Positions 28,507 through 37,771 of a DNA stretch of 56,339 nucleotides are shown piece after piece. The stretch comes from Hyphomicrobiales bacterium. Its GTDB lineage: Bacteria; Pseudomonadota; Alphaproteobacteria; Rhizobiales; Rhizobiaceae. The translations under genes and the position numbers were made by a program. Each line of letters opens with the position of its first letter. Position 1 is the first letter of the stretch. The stretch covers positions 40,714 to 97,052 of the forward strand of contig UCJH01000068.1 in the NCBI GenBank assembly GCA_900472785.1, written 5' to 3'. The notes beneath the pieces were generated by a model, which worked only from the letters and a program-made list of their open reading frames with translations, was not told the origin of the DNA and ran no database searches.

Positions 28507-29481
28507 ATGAGCGTAGAGACCACAACGGAATCCGCACCGGTGCCGAAAAAGGGCATGAACATCCTGTTCGGCCTGATCCTGCTCGGTCTCCTGCTGCTCC
28601 TCTGGCTGCTGTTGGGCATCTTCACCAATAGCTTCTGGACGCCAAACAACATCAGCAACCTTTTGCGCCAGGGCGCGATGACGGCGATCCTTGCGGTCGG
28701 CCAGACCTTCGTCATCATCACGGCCGGTATCGATCTGTCCGTCGGTGCCGTGGTCGGGTTTGCCAGCGTCACCGTTGCCTGGCTGCTTGCCGCCGGCGTG
28801 CCGCTCTGGCCGGCCATGGCGATCACGCTGCTGATCGGCGTCCTCATCGGCGCCTTCCATGCCTTCGGGATCGTCCGCATGGGCCTGCCGGCCTTTATCA
28901 TTACGCTGGCAACATTGACGTCGCTGCGCGGCATCGGCCTTCTGATCACCAACGGCTCGACGATTTCAATCAGCAATGACGCCTTTACCAATTTCTCCCG
29001 TGCCGATTTTCTCGGCGTGCCCAGCCTTTTCTGGATGGTGCTCGTGGTGGCGATCCCCGCTTATATCTTCCTGCATCTCAGCCGCTGGGGGCGCTATCTG
29101 TTTGCCGTCGGTTCCAACAGCGAGGCGGCGCGCCTGTCGGGCGTCAATGTCAACCGCACCATCTATCTCGCCTATATCCTGTCTTCGACCTGCGCCGCTT
29201 TCGTCGGCCTGCTTCTGGCCTCGCGCATCGGCATCGGCAACGCGACCCAGGCGGAAGGCTGGGAGCTGCAGGCGATCGCTTCTTCAGTCATCGGCGGAAC
29301 CAGCCTTTTCGGTGCGGTCGGGTCTGTGCATGGACCGCTGATCGGCGCGTTTATCCTGGCAACCATCAACAACGGCGCCAATCTTCTCAACGTCAATTCG
29401 TTCTGGCAGCGGATCATCACCGGCGCGCTGATCATCGTCATCGTCTATGTCGACCAGCTGCGCCGCCGCGGCGCGCGTTGA
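28507..29481 (+). CDS. CUT2 sugar ABC transporter, permease (RbsC-like)
   Basis: 324 residues, BPD_transp_2 family. About eight or more hydrophobic segments, the first at ILFGLILLGLLLLLWLLLGI. The family motif AVGQTFVIITAGIDLSVGAV is at about 60-80, and GSNSEAARLSGVNV is the coupling loop to the ATPase. GAVGSVHGPLIGAFILATINNG is a late conserved block. ATG preceded by GAGGGAG; 40 bp after the ATPase gene. Confidence 0.93.
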   Translation: MSVETTTESAPVPKKGMNILFGLILLGLLLLLWLLLGIFTNSFWTPNNISNLLRQGAMTAILAVGQTFVIITAGIDLSVGAVVGFASVTVAWLLAAGVPLWPAMAITLLIGVLIGAFHAFGIVRMGLPAFIITLATLTSLRGIGLLITNGSTISISNDAFTNFSRADFLGVPSLFWMVLVVAIPAYIFLHLSRWGRYLFAVGSNSEAARLSGVNVNRTIYLAYILSSTCAAFVGLLLASRIGIGNATQAEGWELQAIASSVIGGTSLFGAVGSVHGPLIGAFILATINNGANLLNVNSFWQRIITGALIIVIVYVDQLRRRGAR

Positions 29482-29549
29482 TCCACCCTTGCATGGCGCG
29501 GCCCCGGCCGCGGCATGTTGTCTCCAAAACATGAACTTCGGACGACGCC

Positions 29550-30569
29550 ATGAAAGCTGTTCTTTGCCCTGAACCCGGGCGCCTGGAGATCGTCGAGAGG
29601 ACGGCACTGCCGACACCGCCGGCAGGCTGGGCAAGGCTTGCCGTCAGCCATGTCGGTATTTGTGGCACCGACTATCATATTTTCGAGGGCAAGCATCCCT
29701 TCCTCGAATATCCGCGCATCATGGGCCACGAGATTTCGGCGACCGTGCTGGAAGCGGGCATCGGCGTCACGCTGCAGCCCGGAACGCCGGTCATCGTCAA
29801 TCCCTACCTGTCCTGCGGCACCTGCATCGCCTGCCGGCAGGGAAAGCCCAACTGCTGCACGGCGATCAAGGTGCTCGGCGTGCACACAGACGGCGCCTTC
29901 TGCGAAGAAATCCTCGTTCCGGAAGCCAATCTCTATCCGGCCGGCGAGCTGTCGCTCGAAGCGGCCGCGACGGTGGAATTCCTGGCGATCGGCGCGCATG
30001 CGGTGCGGCGCTCGCTGGCGCCGTCCGGCGTCCGGGCGCTGGTCATCGGCGCCGGGCCGATCGGCCTTGGCACCGCGATCTTCTCGCGGATTGCCGGTCA
30101 TGCCGTCACACTCCTCGATGCCAGTTCCGAACGCCTCGGCATGGCCGCCGCGCGGTTTGGATTTACCGGTGGCATTCAGGCGGGCGAGGGCACGCTGGAG
30201 GCGGTGCTGTCTGCCACCGATGGCGAGGGTTTCGATGTGGTTTTCGATGCCACGGGTCATGGTGGCTCGATGGAAAAATCCTTCGCCTTCGTCGCCCATG
30301 GCGGCTGCCTCGTATTCGTCAGCGTCGTGAAGGACGACATCCGGTTTTCCGATCCGGAATTCCACAAGCGGGAAATGATGCTGATCGGCAGCCGCAATGC
30401 GACAAGGGTGGATTTCGAGCACGTCGCGGCCTCGATCCGCTCCGGGCAGGTGCCGATCGATCAGCTGATCACCCATCGCACCACGCTTGAGCGCGTCATC
30501 GACGACCTGCCGCGCTGGGCACATGAAAAATCCGGGCTGATCAAGGCGGTGATCAAGGTTTCGGCATGA
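29550..30569 (+). CDS. Zinc alcohol dehydrogenase, L-galactonate 5-dehydrogenase (LgoD)-like
   Basis: Medium-chain NAD-dependent dehydrogenase, 339 residues. Catalytic zinc ligands Cys38 (GICGTDYH) and His60-Glu61 (MGHEI); structural zinc cysteines 89, 92, 95 and 102/103 in CGTCIACRQGKPNCC. Rossmann motif VIGAGPIGLG. The block RFSDPEFHKREMMLIGSRNA resembles E. coli LgoD (YjjN), which oxidises L-galactonate to D-tagaturonate. This matches the UxaB- and UxaA-like neighbours. A related substrate such as 2-keto-3-deoxyfuconate cannot be excluded. 68 bp after rbsC, overlaps the next gene by 4 bp. Confidence 0.83.
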   Translation: MKAVLCPEPGRLEIVERTALPTPPAGWARLAVSHVGICGTDYHIFEGKHPFLEYPRIMGHEISATVLEAGIGVTLQPGTPVIVNPYLSCGTCIACRQGKPNCCTAIKVLGVHTDGAFCEEILVPEANLYPAGELSLEAAATVEFLAIGAHAVRRSLAPSGVRALVIGAGPIGLGTAIFSRIAGHAVTLLDASSERLGMAAARFGFTGGIQAGEGTLEAVLSATDGEGFDVVFDATGHGGSMEKSFAFVAHGGCLVFVSVVKDDIRFSDPEFHKREMMLIGSRNATRVDFEHVAASIRSGQVPIDQLITHRTTLERVIDDLPRWAHEKSGLIKAVIKVSA

Positions 30570-31399
30570 AGCGGATCGACGCCCACCAGCACTACTGGAC
30601 GCTTGGCCTTGGCCACAACAACTGGCCGACGCCGGATCTCGCAGCGATCCACCGCGATTTTGCACCTTCGGATCTCGCGCCGCATCTGGCGGCCTGCGGT
30701 GTCGTCCGCACCGTGCTCGTCCAGGCGGCGCCGAACATCGCCGAGACGGAATTCCTCTTGGAATTGTCGCAGAAGGAAGACACGGTTGCCGCCGTCGTCG
30801 GCTGGGTCGATGTCTGCGCACCGACCGCAGTTGGGGAGCTTGAGCGGCTGGCGCGTTACCCGAAATTCAGGGGCATCCGCCCAATGCTGCAGGGCATCGA
30901 GGACACGGCCTATATCCTGCAGCCGGCAGCGCTGGAAACCTTGGACCGTGTTGCCGCAATAGGCCTGCGCTTCGACGCACTGATCCAACCCCGGCATCTG
31001 CCGGTGATCGCGGCGCTGGCGGATCGCCTGCCCGGTCTGCCGATCGTGGTCGATCACGGGGCAAAGCCGTTCATCGAAACAGGCGTTACGGAGCCGTGGC
31101 GGGCCGATATGGCCGCCCTGGCGCGGCGCTCGAATGTCTTCGTGAAACTGTCCGGCCTGGTGACCGAGGCGGGAGAGGACTGGTCGGTCGAACGGCTGAA
31201 ACCCTATGCTGCGCATCTGCTGGAGGTCTTCGGACCGGACCGCATCATGTTCGGCAGCGACTGGCCGGTCGTCGAACTCGCCGCGACCTACGAGCGCTGG
31301 ATGGAGGCTGCAGACGCCCTGACGGCGCATCTGGACGCGAAAGGCAAAGAGGCGGTGTTCCGGGCGACGGCGGCGGCGTTCTATGGCATTGCCGATTGA
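30566..31399 (+). CDS. COG3618 amidohydrolase, probable sugar lactonase
   Basis: 277 residues, Amidohydrolase_2 fold. MKRIDAHQHYW has the HxH metal motif (His7, His9). PIVVDHGAKPFI carries a metal/base His, VFVKLSGLVTEAG the strand-6 region and RIMFGSDWPVVELAA the catalytic Asp. COG3618 includes L-fucono-1,5-lactonase and other sugar lactonases, so opening of the L-galactono- or L-fuconolactone made by the aldo/keto reductase is the likely job. ATG overlaps the upstream stop (ATGA). Last gene of the operon; about 220 bp to phaZ. Confidence 0.86.
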   Translation: MKRIDAHQHYWTLGLGHNNWPTPDLAAIHRDFAPSDLAPHLAACGVVRTVLVQAAPNIAETEFLLELSQKEDTVAAVVGWVDVCAPTAVGELERLARYPKFRGIRPMLQGIEDTAYILQPAALETLDRVAAIGLRFDALIQPRHLPVIAALADRLPGLPIVVDHGAKPFIETGVTEPWRADMAALARRSNVFVKLSGLVTEAGEDWSVERLKPYAAHLLEVFGPDRIMFGSDWPVVELAATYERWMEAADALTAHLDAKGKEAVFRATAAAFYGIAD

Positions 31400-31619
31400 A
31401 ACGCGCGACAGGCAGGGGCAAGCCACTTTACGTTATATCAAGTCCTGTCCGGTAGGGTTCGACCGTAACGGCTGCCGAAAGGAACTTTTGTTCTATTTGT
31501 TGCGTTGCAATAAAGAAATGCTAATGTTGCGGGCTGCTGCGACGAAAAGAACAAGAATGCAGGGTTGCGTCCGGTAGGGAGCGGCGTTGTCGTTTACGGT
31601 AACAAGGAGTGCGCTTCCG

Positions 31620-32894
31620 ATGTTTTACCAGCTGTATGAACTCAATCACGCGATGATGGCACCGTGGCGGGCCGCGGCCGATGCCATGCGGCTCGCCTAC
31701 CGCAACCCCCTCAATCCGATGTCACACACCTATATGGGCCGTGCCGCCGCCGCCGGTCTCGAGGTCTTCGAGCGCTCCACGCGGCGCTACGGGAAGCCCA
31801 CCTTCGACCTGCCGGAAACCGTGATCGACGGCATACCCGTCGCCGTGACGGAAAAGATCGTCTGGCGCGAGCCCTTCTGCAACCTCATCCACTTCCAGCG
31901 CGCCTTGCCGAAAGGCCGGGCTGCCGATCCGAAAGTCCTCATTGTCGCGCCGATGTCCGGCCATTATGCGACGCTGCTGCGCGGAACGGTCGAGGCCATG
32001 CTGCCGAATTCCGACGTCTACATCACCGACTGGATCGATGCCCGCACGGTGCCGCTCGCCGAAGGCACCTTCGATCTCGACGATTACATCGATTACGTCA
32101 TCAAGCTCCTGCATTTCCTGGGACCGGACACCCATGTCATCGCCGTCTGCCAGCCGGCCGTGCCGGTGCTGGCTGCGGTTGCCATCATGGAAGCCAATGA
32201 CGATCCGTTGTCCCCGTCTTCCATGACGCTGATGGGCGGGCCGATCGACACGCGGATCAATCCGACTGCGGTCAACAAGCTTGCCAAGGAAAAGCCGATC
32301 GAGTGGTTCCGCGACAATGTCGTGATGCCGGTGCCGTTCCCGCTGCCGGGCTTCATGCGCGCTGTTTATCCCGGCTTCCTGCAGCTGTCCGGCTTCATGT
32401 CCATGAACCTCGACCGCCATCTGACGGCGACCAAGGATTTCTTCGAGCATCTCGTCAAGAACGACGGCGATGCGGCCGAGAAGCACCGCGATTTCTACGA
32501 TGAATATCTGGCCGTCATGGACCTGACAGCCGAATTTTACCTGCAGACGGTCGAGGTCGTCTTCATGCAGCATGCCCTGCCGAAGGGCGAGATGATGCAT
32601 CGCGGCCAGAAGGTCGATACCACGGCGATCCGCAAGGTGGCACTGCTGACGGTCGAGGGCGAGAACGACGATATCTCCGGCGTCGGCCAGACCCAGGCGG
32701 CGCAGACCATCTGCACCAATATCCCGGACAATATGCGCCTGCACTACATGCAGCCGGATGTCGGGCATTACGGCGTCTTCAACGGATCGCGTTTCCGACG
32801 CGAGATCGCGCCGCGGATTTCCGCCTTCCACCGCGAACACACACGCAGCGCCAGACCGGTGCGGCGCGTGATCAAGGGCGGAAAATCCGCCTGA
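31620..32894 (+). CDS. phaZ: Intracellular polyhydroxybutyrate depolymerase (PhaZ)
   Basis: Mobilises stored PHB granules. 424 residues from ATG 31620 (MFYQLYELNHAMMAPWRAA), with AAGGAG upstream; a TTG at 31587 would add 11 residues. PHB_depo_C-type alpha/beta hydrolase in which Cys177, in VIAVCQPAVPVLAA, replaces the usual nucleophilic Ser. The Asp and His of the triad would be in the later blocks VEGENDDISGVGQT and VGHYGVFNGSRFR. The 220-bp upstream region has an AT-rich promoter-like stretch with a small TTGC-GTT-GCAA repeat. Confidence 0.92.
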   Translation: MFYQLYELNHAMMAPWRAAADAMRLAYRNPLNPMSHTYMGRAAAAGLEVFERSTRRYGKPTFDLPETVIDGIPVAVTEKIVWREPFCNLIHFQRALPKGRAADPKVLIVAPMSGHYATLLRGTVEAMLPNSDVYITDWIDARTVPLAEGTFDLDDYIDYVIKLLHFLGPDTHVIAVCQPAVPVLAAVAIMEANDDPLSPSSMTLMGGPIDTRINPTAVNKLAKEKPIEWFRDNVVMPVPFPLPGFMRAVYPGFLQLSGFMSMNLDRHLTATKDFFEHLVKNDGDAAEKHRDFYDEYLAVMDLTAEFYLQTVEVVFMQHALPKGEMMHRGQKVDTTAIRKVALLTVEGENDDISGVGQTQAAQTICTNIPDNMRLHYMQPDVGHYGVFNGSRFRREIAPRISAFHREHTRSARPVRRVIKGGKSA

Positions 32895-33041
32895 GGCCCG
32901 GCCGCTCAAGGATTTCCTCCATTGCGATCAGGCACTTGATCGATTGGAATGGGGGAATATCTTGCGCAGACGCTAAAGCCTTCCCACATCCTCGTTAGCG
33001 GGTCGCACAGGGCGGCCCACGATGAACGAGGACTTCCACAG

Positions 33042-33470
33042 ATGAACCAATCCGCATTGATCCGTCCGGACTGGACGCCCGCGACCATTGCAATGATGGT
33101 GCTCGGTTTCGTGGTTTTCTGGCCGCTTGGCCTGGCCATGCTCGCCTATATCATCTTCGGCGAACGGCTGAAGAGCTTCAAGAAGGATGCCAACGACACC
33201 GTCGATGGCGTGTTTTCATCTTTCAAGCGCGGCGGCCGCGGCCGTTACCGCCCATCCTTCGGCACCGGCAACGTCGCCTTCGACGACTGGCGCGATGCCG
33301 AACTGGCCCGCCTCGACGAGGAGCGCCGCAAGCTGGACGAAATGCGCGAGCAGTTCGATTCCTATGTGCGTGAGCTTCGCCGCGCCAAGGACCAGGACGA
33401 CTTCGACCGTTTCATGCGCGAGCGCAACGCCGGTGGTCACGGCTCGGTTCCCGGTTTTCCGGCGAACTGA
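33042..33470 (+). CDS. DUF2852 membrane protein
   Basis: 142 residues from ATG 33042; no function known to me. One hydrophobic helix near the N-terminus (TIAMMVLGFVVFWPLGLAML) is followed by a basic loop (GERLKSFKKD) and a long charged helix likely to be coiled coil (ARLDEERRKLDEMREQFDSY). The conserved-looking NVAFDDWRDAEL and DRFMRER parts are typical of this alphaproteobacterial family. Followed by its own terminator. Confidence 0.8.
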   Translation: MNQSALIRPDWTPATIAMMVLGFVVFWPLGLAMLAYIIFGERLKSFKKDANDTVDGVFSSFKRGGRGRYRPSFGTGNVAFDDWRDAELARLDEERRKLDEMREQFDSYVRELRRAKDQDDFDRFMRERNAGGHGSVPGFPAN

Positions 33471-33492
33471 TTCCCTTGCGTTTGAAGAGATC

Positions 33493-33525
33493 AAGGCCGG
33501 CGTCTTAATTGGGCGCCGGCCTTTT
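33493..33525 (+). terminator. Rho-independent terminator after the DUF2852 gene
   Basis: Ten-bp stem AAGGCCGGCG / CGCCGGCCTT with an 11-nt loop and TTTT tail, 23 bp after the stop codon. Confidence 0.88.
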
Positions 33526-33569
33526 CCATGCCATATGCACCCGCCGTTCGAATCGGATATCACCGTCTG

Positions 33570-34331
33570 ATGTTTTCGCTGCTCAGAAAAGCCAGTCGCT
33601 CCCCAAAGAAGCCGCCGCCACCGACGGTTCGCAGCATCGACGTGGCCGGCAAGGTCCTGTCGCTGACGATCAGGCAGAATGCGCGGGCGACGCGCATGAC
33701 GCTTCGGATCGAGCCGGGCGGCCGGGCACTGAAGATGACCATTCCGCAAGGCCTGCCGGAACGCGAGGTCAATGCCTTCCTCGACCGGCATCAGGGCTGG
33801 CTGATGACCAAGCTCGCCCGCTTCTCCGGCGAAAGTGTTCTGGAGGATGGCGGCAGCCTTCTCCTCCGCGGAATTGCCCATCGCATCGAGAGAACCGGCA
33901 AGCTGCGCGGGTTGACCGAGGCGATCGTTGTCGATGACGAGCGGGTGTTGCGGGTGAGCGGCGCGGAAGAGCATCTCGGGCGCCGCGTCGCCGATTTCCT
34001 GAAGAAGGAAGCGCGCAAGGATCTCGAGAGGCTCGTGGCGATCCACGCCCGCTCGGTCGGCCGCAAAGTCAAATCCTTGAGCTTCAAGGACACGCGCAGC
34101 CGCTGGGGGTCGTGTTCGGCCGATGGGGCATTAAGCTTTTCCTGGCGCATCGTCATGGCGCCGCCGAAGGTGATCGACTACTTGGCGGCCCATGAAGTTG
34201 CGCATCTGCGCGAGATGAACCATGGTCCGGATTTCTGGAACCTGTGCGAGGAACTATGCCCGGCGATGGACGATGCCAAGCGCTGGCTGAAGCGCAACGG
34301 TACCATGCTGCATGCCATCGATTTCGACTGA
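33570..34331 (+). CDS. YgjP-type M48-like metallopeptidase (DUF45, SprT-like)
   Basis: 253 residues from ATG 33570. An ATG at 33528 would sit directly on the preceding terminator, so it is less likely. WLM/YgjP-like zinc peptidase: SLSFKDTRSRWGSCSADG is the family block before the active site, and HEVAH at 208-212 with HLREMNHGPDFWNLCEEL supplies the HExxH zinc site and the third ligand. Substrates are unknown. Nine bp separate it from the convergent Pmp3-like gene. Confidence 0.87.
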   Translation: MFSLLRKASRSPKKPPPPTVRSIDVAGKVLSLTIRQNARATRMTLRIEPGGRALKMTIPQGLPEREVNAFLDRHQGWLMTKLARFSGESVLEDGGSLLLRGIAHRIERTGKLRGLTEAIVVDDERVLRVSGAEEHLGRRVADFLKKEARKDLERLVAIHARSVGRKVKSLSFKDTRSRWGSCSADGALSFSWRIVMAPPKVIDYLAAHEVAHLREMNHGPDFWNLCEELCPAMDDAKRWLKRNGTMLHAIDFD

Positions 34332-34340
34332 CGTCGACGT

Positions 34341-34541
34341 TTAGCGGCGGTACTGGCTGCCGAGCGCGTCCCTGATCTTCTCGTCCGTCTTGTACTGGCT
34401 CAGCGCATAGACCGACCTGATCGCCGCCGGAATCCAGCCGATCAGCGTCACCTGCAGGATCAGGCAGATAATGCCGGCAAACGGCCGGCCGATCGTGAAG
34501 AACTGCAGCCAGGGCAGAAGCAGGGCAAGCAGAAGACGCAT
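34341..34541 (-). CDS. YqaE/Pmp3-family small membrane protein
   Basis: 66 residues with two hydrophobic helices, LLLALLLPWLQFFTIG and FAGIICLILQVTLIGWIPAAI, ending YALSQYK and a basic tail. The Pmp3/YqaE family has been tied to membrane potential and salt tolerance in yeast and plants; role here is unknown. GGAGAA lies before the ATG. Confidence 0.87.
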   Translation of the reverse strand: MRLLLALLLPWLQFFTIGRPFAGIICLILQVTLIGWIPAAIRSVYALSQYKTDEKIRDALGSQYRR

Positions 34542-34636
34542 GGTGATTCTCCGTTCTATTGTCGAACGGGATATGGTTCGTCAGCCGCCGCGTTGCAATA
34601 CATACGGGATACGCACGGCAGGTGAACCGGCATCCT

Positions 34637-34846
34637 TCACCATTCCCCACGAATCTTTTCCTGATAATCGAGCCCGTCGAGCTTGTGACTCCTCCATAGC
34701 CCGAAGCCGTCGTTGTCGGGAGCGCGGCGGGAAAGATAGTTCTCGATGGCGGTGCGGATGACCGCTGCTCGCGAAGAATTTTCCTCTCTGGCTATGTCAT
34801 CAAGCGCCTTCATCTGCGTTTCGGCTATGTCGATCAGCGTTTTCAT
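34637..34846 (-). CDS. Ribbon-helix-helix (CopG/ParD-like) antitoxin-type protein, no toxin partner seen
   Basis: 69 residues from ATG 34846 (MKTLIDIAETQMKALDDIA). RHH domain: a short beta strand, then REENSSRAAVIRTAIENYL, the DNA-binding and dimer helices. The tail FGLWRSHKLDGLDYQEKIRG is the type that wraps a toxin. Its stop codon overlaps an ATG (ATGGTGA), the usual junction to a toxin gene, but that frame ends after 20 codons. A perfect palindrome 22 bp upstream is a likely self-regulation site. Confidence 0.8.
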   Translation of the reverse strand: MKTLIDIAETQMKALDDIAREENSSRAAVIRTAIENYLSRRAPDNDGFGLWRSHKLDGLDYQEKIRGEW

Positions 34847-34867
34847 GAATACCTCATCTCCCGGATA

Positions 34868-34884
34868 ATGATATCCAATATCAT
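34868..34884. promoter_or_regulatory. Candidate auto-operator of the RHH antitoxin
   Basis: ATGATAT-CCA-ATATCAT, a perfect 7-3-7 palindrome directly upstream of the antitoxin start. RHH antitoxins bind palindromes of this size in their own promoters. Confidence 0.55.
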
Positions 34885-34973
34885 CCCCGCAGAAAATCAC
34901 CTCCGGGTCGCCAGACACGCGTTTGCCGCTTTTTGGCTCGACTCCCGCGGGATTTCATGTCACGTCGCTTTCC

Positions 34974-35660
34974 ATGAAAACGGAAGTTAAGATTTGCGGG
35001 CTGAAGACCGCCGAAGCCGTGGACCGGGCCGTTGCGCTCGGCGCCTCGCACACGGGTTTCATCTTCTTCCCGAAAAGCCCGCGCAATATCGAACCGGACG
35101 ATGCCGGTCGTCTGGCGGAGCGGATTCGCGGCAAGGCGAAGATCGTCGCGGTGACCGTGAACGCCGACAATGACGATCTCGATGAGATCGTTTCGGCGCT
35201 GTCGCCCGATATGCTGCAGCTGCATGGCGAGGAAAGCCCGGAACGGGTGCTGAACATCAAGGCGGTCTACGGTCTGCCGGTGATCAAGGCCCTTTCGATC
35301 CGCGAGGCCGAAGACCTGCGCCGGATCGAACCCTATATCGGCATTGCCGACCGGTTCCTGCTCGACGCAAAGCCCCCCAAAGGGTCCGAGCTTCCGGGCG
35401 GCAACGGCGTCTCCTTCGACTGGCGGCTGCTCGAAGCGCTTGACGACGGCGTCGATTACATGCTTTCCGGTGGTTTGAACGCAGACAATGTCGCCGAAGC
35501 GCTGGCGATATCAGGTGCTAAGGCAATCGATACGTCCTCGGGCGTCGAAAGTGCTCCGGGCGTCAAGGATCTGACGCGCATGGATGCGTTTTTCGAGGCC
35601 GTTCGACGCGCGGAAGCGGATATAGCCGAGACCAGAGCAGTGGCAGGGAGAATGAAGTGA
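34974..35660 (+). CDS. trpF: TrpF, phosphoribosylanthranilate isomerase
   Basis: Third step of tryptophan synthesis: PRA to CdRP. 228 residues from ATG 34974 ([20 protein letters not shown]), with KICGLK holding the catalytic Cys. An open frame from 34923 adds no conserved residues. [28 protein letters not shown], and the phosphate-binding end [15 protein letters not shown] with [16 protein letters not shown] are intact. The stop overlaps trpB (GTGA). Confidence 0.96.
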   Translation: MKTEVKICGLKTAEAVDRAVALGASHTGFIFFPKSPRNIEPDDAGRLAERIRGKAKIVAVTVNADNDDLDEIVSALSPDMLQLHGEESPERVLNIKAVYGLPVIKALSIREAEDLRRIEPYIGIADRFLLDAKPPKGSELPGGNGVSFDWRLLEALDDGVDYMLSGGLNADNVAEALAISGAKAIDTSSGVESAPGVKDLTRMDAFFEAVRRAEADIAETRAVAGRMK

Positions 35661-36877
35661 ACGAGACGCCAAAATTGAATTCGTTCAAGGCCGGGCCGGA
35701 TGAAGACGGCCGCTTCGGCATTTTCGGCGGCCGGTTCGTTGCCGAAACCCTGATGCCGCTCATCCTCGACCTCGAGGAAAAGTGGAACATCGCCAAGACG
35801 GACGAGGCGTTCCAGGCCGAGCTCCAGCACCTCAATACCCATTACACCGGCCGCCCGAGCCCGCTTTATTTTGCCGAACGCATGACGCAGGAGCTCGGCG
35901 GCGCGAAAATCTACTTCAAGCGTGATGAGCTCAACCACACCGGCTCGCACAAGATCAACAATTGCCTGGGGCAGATCCTGCTTGCCAAGCGTATGGGCAA
36001 GACCCGCATCATCGCCGAAACCGGCGCCGGCCAGCATGGCGTGGCGTCGGCCACGGTCGCGGCGCGTTTCGGCCTTCCATGCGTCGTCTACATGGGCGCG
36101 ACGGATGTCGAGCGTCAGGCGCCGAACGTCTTCCGCATGAAGCTTCTGGGCGCCGAGGTCAAGCCGGTCACGGCTGGCCACGGGACGCTGAAGGACGCGA
36201 TGAACGAGGCGCTTCGCGACTGGGTCACCAATGTCGACGACACCTATTACATGATCGGCACCGCCGCCGGCCCGCATCCCTATCCGGAAATGGTCCGCGA
36301 TTTCCAGTCGATCATCGGCCGGGAAGTGCGCGAGCAGATGATGGCCGCCGAAGGCCGGCTGCCCGATCTCCTGGTCGCAGCCGTCGGCGGCGGGTCGAAC
36401 GCCATCGGCCTGTTCCACCCGTTCCTTGATGACGACAGCGTCCGCATCGTCGGCGTCGAAGCCGGTGGCAAGGGTCTTGACGGCGAGGAGCATTGCGCCT
36501 CGCTGACCGCCGGTTCGCCCGGCGTGCTGCATGGCAACCGTACCTATCTGCTGCAGGATGGCGACGGCCAGATCAAGGAAGGCCATTCGATCTCCGCCGG
36601 TCTCGACTATCCCGGCATCGGGCCCGAGCATTCCTGGCTGAAGGATGCCGGCCGCGTCGAATATGTGCCGATCATGGATCACGAGGCGCTCGAAGCCTTC
36701 CAGTTCCTGACCCGCATCGAAGGCATCATTCCGGCGCTGGAGCCGAGCCATGCGCTCGCCGAAGTGATGAAACGGGCGCCGAAGATGGACAAGGACCAGA
36801 TCATCGTGATGAACCTTTGCGGCCGCGGCGACAAGGATATCTTCACCGTCGGCAAGCTGCTTGGAATGGGACTGTAA
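35657..36877 (+). CDS. trpB: TrpB, tryptophan synthase beta subunit
   Basis: PLP enzyme joining indole and serine. 406 residues, GTG start overlapping trpF. The PLP lysine is Lys99 in [23 protein letters not shown] holds the serine-activating Glu, and [11 protein letters not shown] is the phosphate-binding loop. [25 protein letters not shown] and [12 protein letters not shown] complete the family pattern. Five bp before trpA, for channelling complex assembly. Confidence 0.97.
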   Translation: MNETPKLNSFKAGPDEDGRFGIFGGRFVAETLMPLILDLEEKWNIAKTDEAFQAELQHLNTHYTGRPSPLYFAERMTQELGGAKIYFKRDELNHTGSHKINNCLGQILLAKRMGKTRIIAETGAGQHGVASATVAARFGLPCVVYMGATDVERQAPNVFRMKLLGAEVKPVTAGHGTLKDAMNEALRDWVTNVDDTYYMIGTAAGPHPYPEMVRDFQSIIGREVREQMMAAEGRLPDLLVAAVGGGSNAIGLFHPFLDDDSVRIVGVEAGGKGLDGEEHCASLTAGSPGVLHGNRTYLLQDGDGQIKEGHSISAGLDYPGIGPEHSWLKDAGRVEYVPIMDHEALEAFQFLTRIEGIIPALEPSHALAEVMKRAPKMDKDQIIVMNLCGRGDKDIFTVGKLLGMGL

Positions 36878-36881
36878 GACG

Positions 36882-37721
36882 ATGACCGCACGCATGGACA
36901 AACGTTTTGCCGATCTCGCCGCCGAGGGCCGCCCGGCGCTGGTCACCTATTTCATGGGCGGGGATCCGGACTTCGAAACCTCGCTGGCGATCATGAAGGC
37001 GCTGCCCTCGGCCGGCGCCGACGTCATCGAGCTCGGCATGCCCTTCTCCGATCCGATGGCCGATGGTCCGGCGATCCAGCTGGCCGGCCAGCGGGCGCTG
37101 AAGGGTGGCCAGACGCTGGCAAAGACGCTCGATCTCGCCCGCCGCTTCCGCGCCGACGATCAGGACACCCCGATCGTCCTGATGGGCTATTACAACCCGA
37201 TCTACATCTATGGCGTCGATGCCTTTATCAGCAATGCGCTTGCCGCCGGCATCGATGGCCTGATCGTCGTCGACCTGCCGCCGGAAATGGATGACGAGCT
37301 TTGCATCCCGGCTCTGGAAAAGGGCCTCAACTTCATTCGCCTGGCAACGCCGACGACCGATGACAAGCGCCTGCTGAAAGTTCTGCAGAACACGTCCGGC
37401 TTCGTCTACTACGTGTCGATGAACGGCATCACCGGGTCGGCCCTGCCGGACCCGTCGCTGGTGTCGGGCGCCGTCCAGCGGATCAAAGGGCATACCAAAC
37501 TGCCGGTCTGCGTCGGTTTCGGCGTCAAGACCGCCGAGCACGCGCGGGCGATCGGCGCATCGGCCGATGGCGTCGTCGTCGGCACGGCGATCATCAACCA
37601 GGTGGCTTCCAGCCTGACCGGAGACGGACAGGCGACAGGCGCGACGGTTCCCGGTGTGGAAACACTGGTGCGCGGCCTCTCCGCCGGCGTTCGTAGCGCA
37701 AGACTTGCAGCGGCCGAATAA
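36882..37721 (+). CDS. trpA: TrpA, tryptophan synthase alpha subunit
   Basis: Cleaves indole-3-glycerol phosphate to indole, which passes to TrpB. 279 residues from ATG 36882, four bases after the trpB stop. Catalytic Glu50 in [18 protein letters not shown] and Asp61 in the same block; [12 protein letters not shown] and [11 protein letters not shown] follow, and [14 protein letters not shown] is the phosphate-binding end. Confidence 0.96.
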   Translation: MTARMDKRFADLAAEGRPALVTYFMGGDPDFETSLAIMKALPSAGADVIELGMPFSDPMADGPAIQLAGQRALKGGQTLAKTLDLARRFRADDQDTPIVLMGYYNPIYIYGVDAFISNALAAGIDGLIVVDLPPEMDDELCIPALEKGLNFIRLATPTTDDKRLLKVLQNTSGFVYYVSMNGITGSALPDPSLVSGAVQRIKGHTKLPVCVGFGVKTAEHARAIGASADGVVVGTAIINQVASSLTGDGQATGATVPGVETLVRGLSAGVRSARLAAAE

Positions 37722-37771
37722 TTGCCCACATTGTGGCGCAGACCCGGATGTGAATATTCAGGAGTTTCGAT

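Noticed and set aside
26877-28991. 704-codon frame antisense to rbsA and rbsC
   Set aside because: Opposite strand carries the two-domain ABC ATPase and permease with correct motifs and ribosome sites.
32878-32892. GGCGG-CCGCC hairpin at the end of phaZ as a terminator
   Set aside because: It lies in the last codons and lacks a T-run.
34573-34648. Small toxin gene overlapping the antitoxin stop
   Set aside because: The frame from the overlapping ATG ends after 20 codons and shows no toxin fold; reported only as a possible remnant.
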